Assembly: GCA_002842035.1 (NCBI GenBank)
Contig: PHBP01000001.1
Span: 419,198 to 483,197, forward strand
Direction: 5' to 3'
Length of the DNA: 64,000 nucleotides
Origin: Candidatus Cloacimonetes bacterium HGW-Cloacimonetes-2
GTDB lineage: Bacteria > Cloacimonadota > Cloacimonadia > Cloacimonadales > Cloacimonadaceae
Of the stretch, positions 60,779-64,000 are shown piece by piece. The stretch's first letter is position 1, and the number at the start of each line of letters is the position of its first letter. The notes beneath the pieces were generated by a model. The model had not been told where the DNA came from and made no database searches. It was given only the letters and a program-made list of their open reading frames with translations. Made by a program: the position numbers and the translations under genes.

Positions 60779-62020
60779 ATGGATACCAGACTGGCGGCCC
60801 TGTTAATAGTCTTGCTCGGGATACCGATCCTGCTTATAGCGCAAGCCTATCCTCAAGTTTACTATGTATCCGGATACCGTACATATGATTCAGGCGGAGA
60901 TACTGGTCCGGATTGGTACTCAATCAATAATGTAGACTTTATCAACGAAGCAGCAGATCCGCTAAGGATGATAGCTGTGGATTACTTTAGCAGACTCGAA
61001 ACAGAAGGTGGCACAGATATCTATGCGGATCAAATCCCTTTTGATGGAGAAGTACTACTCTATCCTGATTACTTTGTTGTAATAAGCCCCTGCAGTATGA
61101 ACGGAGGTCAGTTCAGTTTCCGCATCAGCAAAATTGATTACAATGGTTATTATCACGAAGATATAGTGGCATCAAACGCCAATGGCACTATGCAACAGCT
61201 TGGAGTAAAGTATCATTACGACGAATCTATGAAGCTGATCCGCACGATAAAGACTTTCAACAACCAATATGTGAAGTGGTACGACATTCATCACGTATTG
61301 GATAACTCTGGTCGCAGAATTGAAGACCACTGCTACAGTTCCAGTGATTCGATAAACTGGCAATACTACTCAATGAGTACCTATCAATATTCTAATCAAC
61401 AACTAGCTGGAAACTACCAGTTTGAGAAGTACCTTGCATATCCTCGCCCCCTGCTGTATGATCGCGGAGGGATAGAACCTGATTATTTGAACGATGCCTG
61501 GATACTGCAATCGATCACGACAACCCACGCAAATGCCAGCGGCGGTTGGTATCCGCCTGAAACGAAGACCTACAATTTTGCCTATCAGAATGATCATTTT
61601 GTCCTGTTAAATGGCTATAACAATGCGCAACTAGTCTGGAACAGCGAAGGGCTATTACTATTCTCAGGAGGCGCTGAAGGCGGAGGAATGCCGGCTATGA
61701 ACATCTATTACGGCCATACCAGCGCACTAAGCACCGGCGAGCAAGTGATTCCCGCTGAATCCCGGGTGGCAGTATTTCCAAATCCCGTAAGAACCAATGC
61801 CAAAATAGAGCTGGGGCGAGCCCCTACTTATGAGCTTACCATCAGCACTTACAACCTGAGAGGGCAATTGCTAAAGATGGAGCAAATCCCTCCACAGTTG
61901 AAGCAGACTAACTGGCAAGCCACAGATAGATTAGGAGTCAAGCTCCCAAATGGTATCTATCTGATTAAAATCGAGGGTGAAGGATTCTCCAGCAGTGCCA
62001 AAATCATAGTTATGAACTGA
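60779..62020 (+). CDS. Secreted type IX cargo protein, 413 residues
   Basis: Signal peptide MDTRLAALLIVLLGIPILLIAQ. The middle part has long Tyr/Asn-rich beta strands with RIEDHCYSSSDSINWQYYS and similar segments, which resemble RHS/YD-like strands but without clear periodicity. The C-terminus (about 325-413) has VAVFPNPVRTNAKIEL, TYNLRGQLLKME and NGIYLIKI, a type IX sorting domain. AAGGAGTG is 5 bases before the ATG. It shares its upstream motif with the previous gene. Confidence 0.82.
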   Translation: MDTRLAALLIVLLGIPILLIAQAYPQVYYVSGYRTYDSGGDTGPDWYSINNVDFINEAADPLRMIAVDYFSRLETEGGTDIYADQIPFDGEVLLYPDYFVVISPCSMNGGQFSFRISKIDYNGYYHEDIVASNANGTMQQLGVKYHYDESMKLIRTIKTFNNQYVKWYDIHHVLDNSGRRIEDHCYSSSDSINWQYYSMSTYQYSNQQLAGNYQFEKYLAYPRPLLYDRGGIEPDYLNDAWILQSITTTHANASGGWYPPETKTYNFAYQNDHFVLLNGYNNAQLVWNSEGLLLFSGGAEGGGMPAMNIYYGHTSALSTGEQVIPAESRVAVFPNPVRTNAKIELGRAPTYELTISTYNLRGQLLKMEQIPPQLKQTNWQATDRLGVKLPNGIYLIKIEGEGFSSSAKIIVMN

Positions 62021-62039
62021 GCCAGTTCAGAATTAATTA

Positions 62040-62068
62040 TTGACTTGGATGCGACACTGCAATATTAT
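62040..62068 (+). promoter_or_regulatory. Sigma-70 promoter of the M3 peptidase
   Basis: TTGACT (62040-62045), a 17-base spacer and TATTAT (62063-62068), 32 bases before the ATG at 62101. Confidence 0.7.
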
Positions 62069-62100
62069 GTCCTTTAGTAGATTAATACAATGAGGTTACA

Positions 62101-64000
62101 ATGAAAGCCACGCAAAATCCCCTTCTGATCAAGGAAAACAGCCACCGTCTGAAGGCAGCTCCCTTTGATAAAATCAAGACAGAGCATTTTCTGCCAGCTT
62201 TTGAACAGACTCTGGAAGAAGCCGCACAGGCTATTGACAAGATCAAAAAAAGCAAAGCAAAACCCACATTTGAGAATACTTTCCTGGCAATGGACGAAGC
62301 AGAAGAGCATCTGGACTATATCTCCAGCATCTTTTACAATCTGCTTTCCGCAGAGAGTGGCCCGGAGCACAAAGCTTTAGCGCAAAAGATATCCCCGATG
62401 CTGGCTCAATTCAGCAGCAAAATCGCCACAGATCCGGGCATCTTCAAGCGGATCAAAGCTGTTTACGATGCTGAGGTCGAGGGCAAGCCGGAGCCTGTCC
62501 TGCCAGCCGATATGGCCGATAAAAAGGCATTGCAGAAAGCTGAACGCTATCGCATCATCAAGACAACCTACACCAGCTTTATCCGCAATGGCGCGCTACT
62601 TAGCGATAAGGACAAAGCCAAACTCACTGCCATCGATATGGAGCTTTCCAAGCTGAGCCCCCAGTTCTCGGATAATGTGCTGGGCGCTACAAACAACTTC
62701 ATCCTGCATCTTACCGATCCCAAAGAAGTGGAAGGCATCCCGCAGAGTGCTCTGGATGCTGCCGCCTTTACCGCAAAGCAAAAAGGCAAAGACAAGGGCT
62801 GGGTCTTTACCCTCCAACCTTCCAGCTTTATCCCCGCTCTCACCTATTGTAAAAATCGTGAGGTCCGCAAGACCCTCCAAAAAGCATATAGCTCCAGAGC
62901 CTTCAAAGGCAAATTTGACAATCGTGCCCTGATCCTCCAGATCATCAAGCTGCGCTACCAAAGAGCTAAGCTGCTGGGCTTTAAGACTCATGCCGAGTAT
63001 GTGCTCAAGGAAAGAATGGCTGGCAGCCCCAAAGCCGCACAGGACTTCCTGAACAAGATTTACAAGGTTGCCTACCCGGCTGCACAAAAAGAAGTCGCTG
63101 AGACCGCAGCCTATGCCCGCAAGCTGGATGGACTGCGCAAGCTGATGCCCTGGGACTTTGGCTATTATGCAAACAAGCTCAAAGAAGAACGTTATGCCTA
63201 CGATCCTGAGGAATTACGCCCCTGGTTCAAGGTCGAAAACGTGGTCAAAGGCCTCTTCAAAGTGGCAAAGAAGATCTATGGCATCGACCTGAAGCGCGTA
63301 AAAGACGTGCCCCTTTACCACAAAGACGTGGAGACCTATGAAGTCTATGACAATGGCAACTATATGGGCTTGCTCTATGTCGATCTTTTCCCCAGGGAGA
63401 CCAAGCGCGGTGGCGCCTGGATGACAACCTTCCAGGGACAAGGTATGCATTCCGATGGGATGAGACGTCCACACGTCTCCATAGTCGGCTCGCTGACCCC
63501 TTCCACAGACAAACAGCCTTCGCTGCTCAGGCTCGATGAAGTCCGCACTATCTTCCACGAATTTGGCCACGCTTTGCATGCCCTGCTCTCTGATTGCCAT
63601 TACAAAGGCGTCTCCGGAGCAAGAGTGCTGTGGGACTTTGTGGAATTGCCCTCGCAGATTATGGAAAACTGGCTGATGGAAGAAGAAGCCCTCAAGCTCT
63701 TTGCCAAGCATTACGAGACCGGAGCACCGCTGCCCAAAGAGATGCTGGACAAGGTCCTGGCTGCTCGCAATTTCCACGCCGGTATAGCCAATATCAATCA
63801 ATTGCGCTATGGTATGCTGGATTTCGCCTGGCACAACCAGAATCCTGCCAAGATCACAGACGTGGGCGAGTTTGAGACCGAAGCGATCGAGCCCTACAGA
63901 TTGATGCCTGCGGTCTCAGGAACCAATACTTCCTGCGCCTTTGCGCATATCTTTGCCGGAGGCTACTCCGCCGGTTACTACTCCTATAAATGGGCAGAAG
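62101..64000 (+). CDS. M3 family oligopeptidase, 3' end outside window
   Basis: About 633 residues of a Dcp/PrlC-like zinc metallopeptidase that degrades short peptides. The active site HEFGH is at 486-490 and the third zinc ligand Glu515 lies in WDFVELPSQIMENW. The late motifs GMLDFAWH and FAHIFAGGYSAGYYSYKWAE, near the usual C-terminus, are visible, so only a small part is missing. No signal peptide is apparent, so it is cytoplasmic. The start is supported by GAGGTT and a well-placed promoter. Confidence 0.96.
   Translation, partial: MKATQNPLLIKENSHRLKAAPFDKIKTEHFLPAFEQTLEEAAQAIDKIKKSKAKPTFENTFLAMDEAEEHLDYISSIFYNLLSAESGPEHKALAQKISPMLAQFSSKIATDPGIFKRIKAVYDAEVEGKPEPVLPADMADKKALQKAERYRIIKTTYTSFIRNGALLSDKDKAKLTAIDMELSKLSPQFSDNVLGATNNFILHLTDPKEVEGIPQSALDAAAFTAKQKGKDKGWVFTLQPSSFIPALTYCKNREVRKTLQKAYSSRAFKGKFDNRALILQIIKLRYQRAKLLGFKTHAEYVLKERMAGSPKAAQDFLNKIYKVAYPAAQKEVAETAAYARKLDGLRKLMPWDFGYYANKLKEERYAYDPEELRPWFKVENVVKGLFKVAKKIYGIDLKRVKDVPLYHKDVETYEVYDNGNYMGLLYVDLFPRETKRGGAWMTTFQGQGMHSDGMRRPHVSIVGSLTPSTDKQPSLLRLDEVRTIFHEFGHALHALLSDCHYKGVSGARVLWDFVELPSQIMENWLMEEEALKLFAKHYETGAPLPKEMLDKVLAARNFHAGIANINQLRYGMLDFAWHNQNPAKITDVGEFETEAIEPYRLMPAVSGTNTSCAFAHIFAGGYSAGYYSYKWAE

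Noticed and set aside
1-64000. rRNA genes, tRNA genes, replication origin
   Set aside because: No rRNA motifs, tRNA T-arm/anticodon pattern or DnaA-box cluster was found by eye on either strand.

Overview
The window reads as a chromosomal segment of an uncultured anaerobic bacterium of the FCB superphylum, most likely a Cloacimonadota (WWE1) member. The evidence is several secreted proteins ending in a FlgD/Ig-like type IX sorting module (YPNPFNP-type), SBBP-repeat and subtilisin-like surface proteins with Fn3-like tails, an O2-detoxifying flavodiiron protein, an iron alcohol dehydrogenase, and moderate GC. The assignment is inference; no rRNA or tRNA is present to confirm it.

Layout. 1-3.0 kb (minus): purF (cut by the window edge), plsY and der, tightly packed. 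3.3-15.9 kb: two VOC proteins, a UPF0173 hydrolase and three large secreted proteins (seven-repeat SBBP protein, 1796-residue S8 protease, type IX cargo). 16-18.3 kb: MBOAT acyltransferase plus SGNH partner. 18.6-20.9 kb: a frameshifted type IX cargo gene, a small lipoprotein and an IS3-family element. 21.0-27.3 kb: padR-tolC-adaptor-RND efflux operon with a visible promoter and operator. 27.3-31.2 kb (minus): dCMP deaminase, ECF S component, a secreted protein, two ABC ATPases and the T component, chained by stop/start overlaps.

31.3-39.3 kb is the accessory region: a defence island on the minus strand. It holds a 49-residue ORF, a small motif-I methyltransferase, an Eco57I-like methyltransferase, a GIY-YIG/SF2-helicase fusion, a zinc-ribbon protein with a nucleoside-deoxyribosyltransferase-like domain, a 69-residue protein and a strong terminator. 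Inserted in this operon is a REP-associated tyrosine transposase (RAYT) flanked by arrays of GTRG-headed REP hairpins; the arrays are translated as part of the methyltransferase tail. A 54-nt duplicated 3' gene end lies at each edge of the island.

40-64 kb: flavodiiron protein; the macromolecular-synthesis cluster rpsU-cvpA-mutS2-dnaG-rpoD; a lipoprotein; a FadL-type porin; an AEC permease; PiT plus DUF47 phosphate uptake; DUF486; pyridoxal kinase; an AhpD-like protein; an iron alcohol dehydrogenase; two type IX cargo proteins sharing a promoter-region motif; and an M3 oligopeptidase cut by the window end. Dispersed repeats in the intergenic spaces form at least three families: GTRG REPs, a TCGAAC-centred long hairpin (3 copies) and a GGGGGACAGAT element (4 copies).
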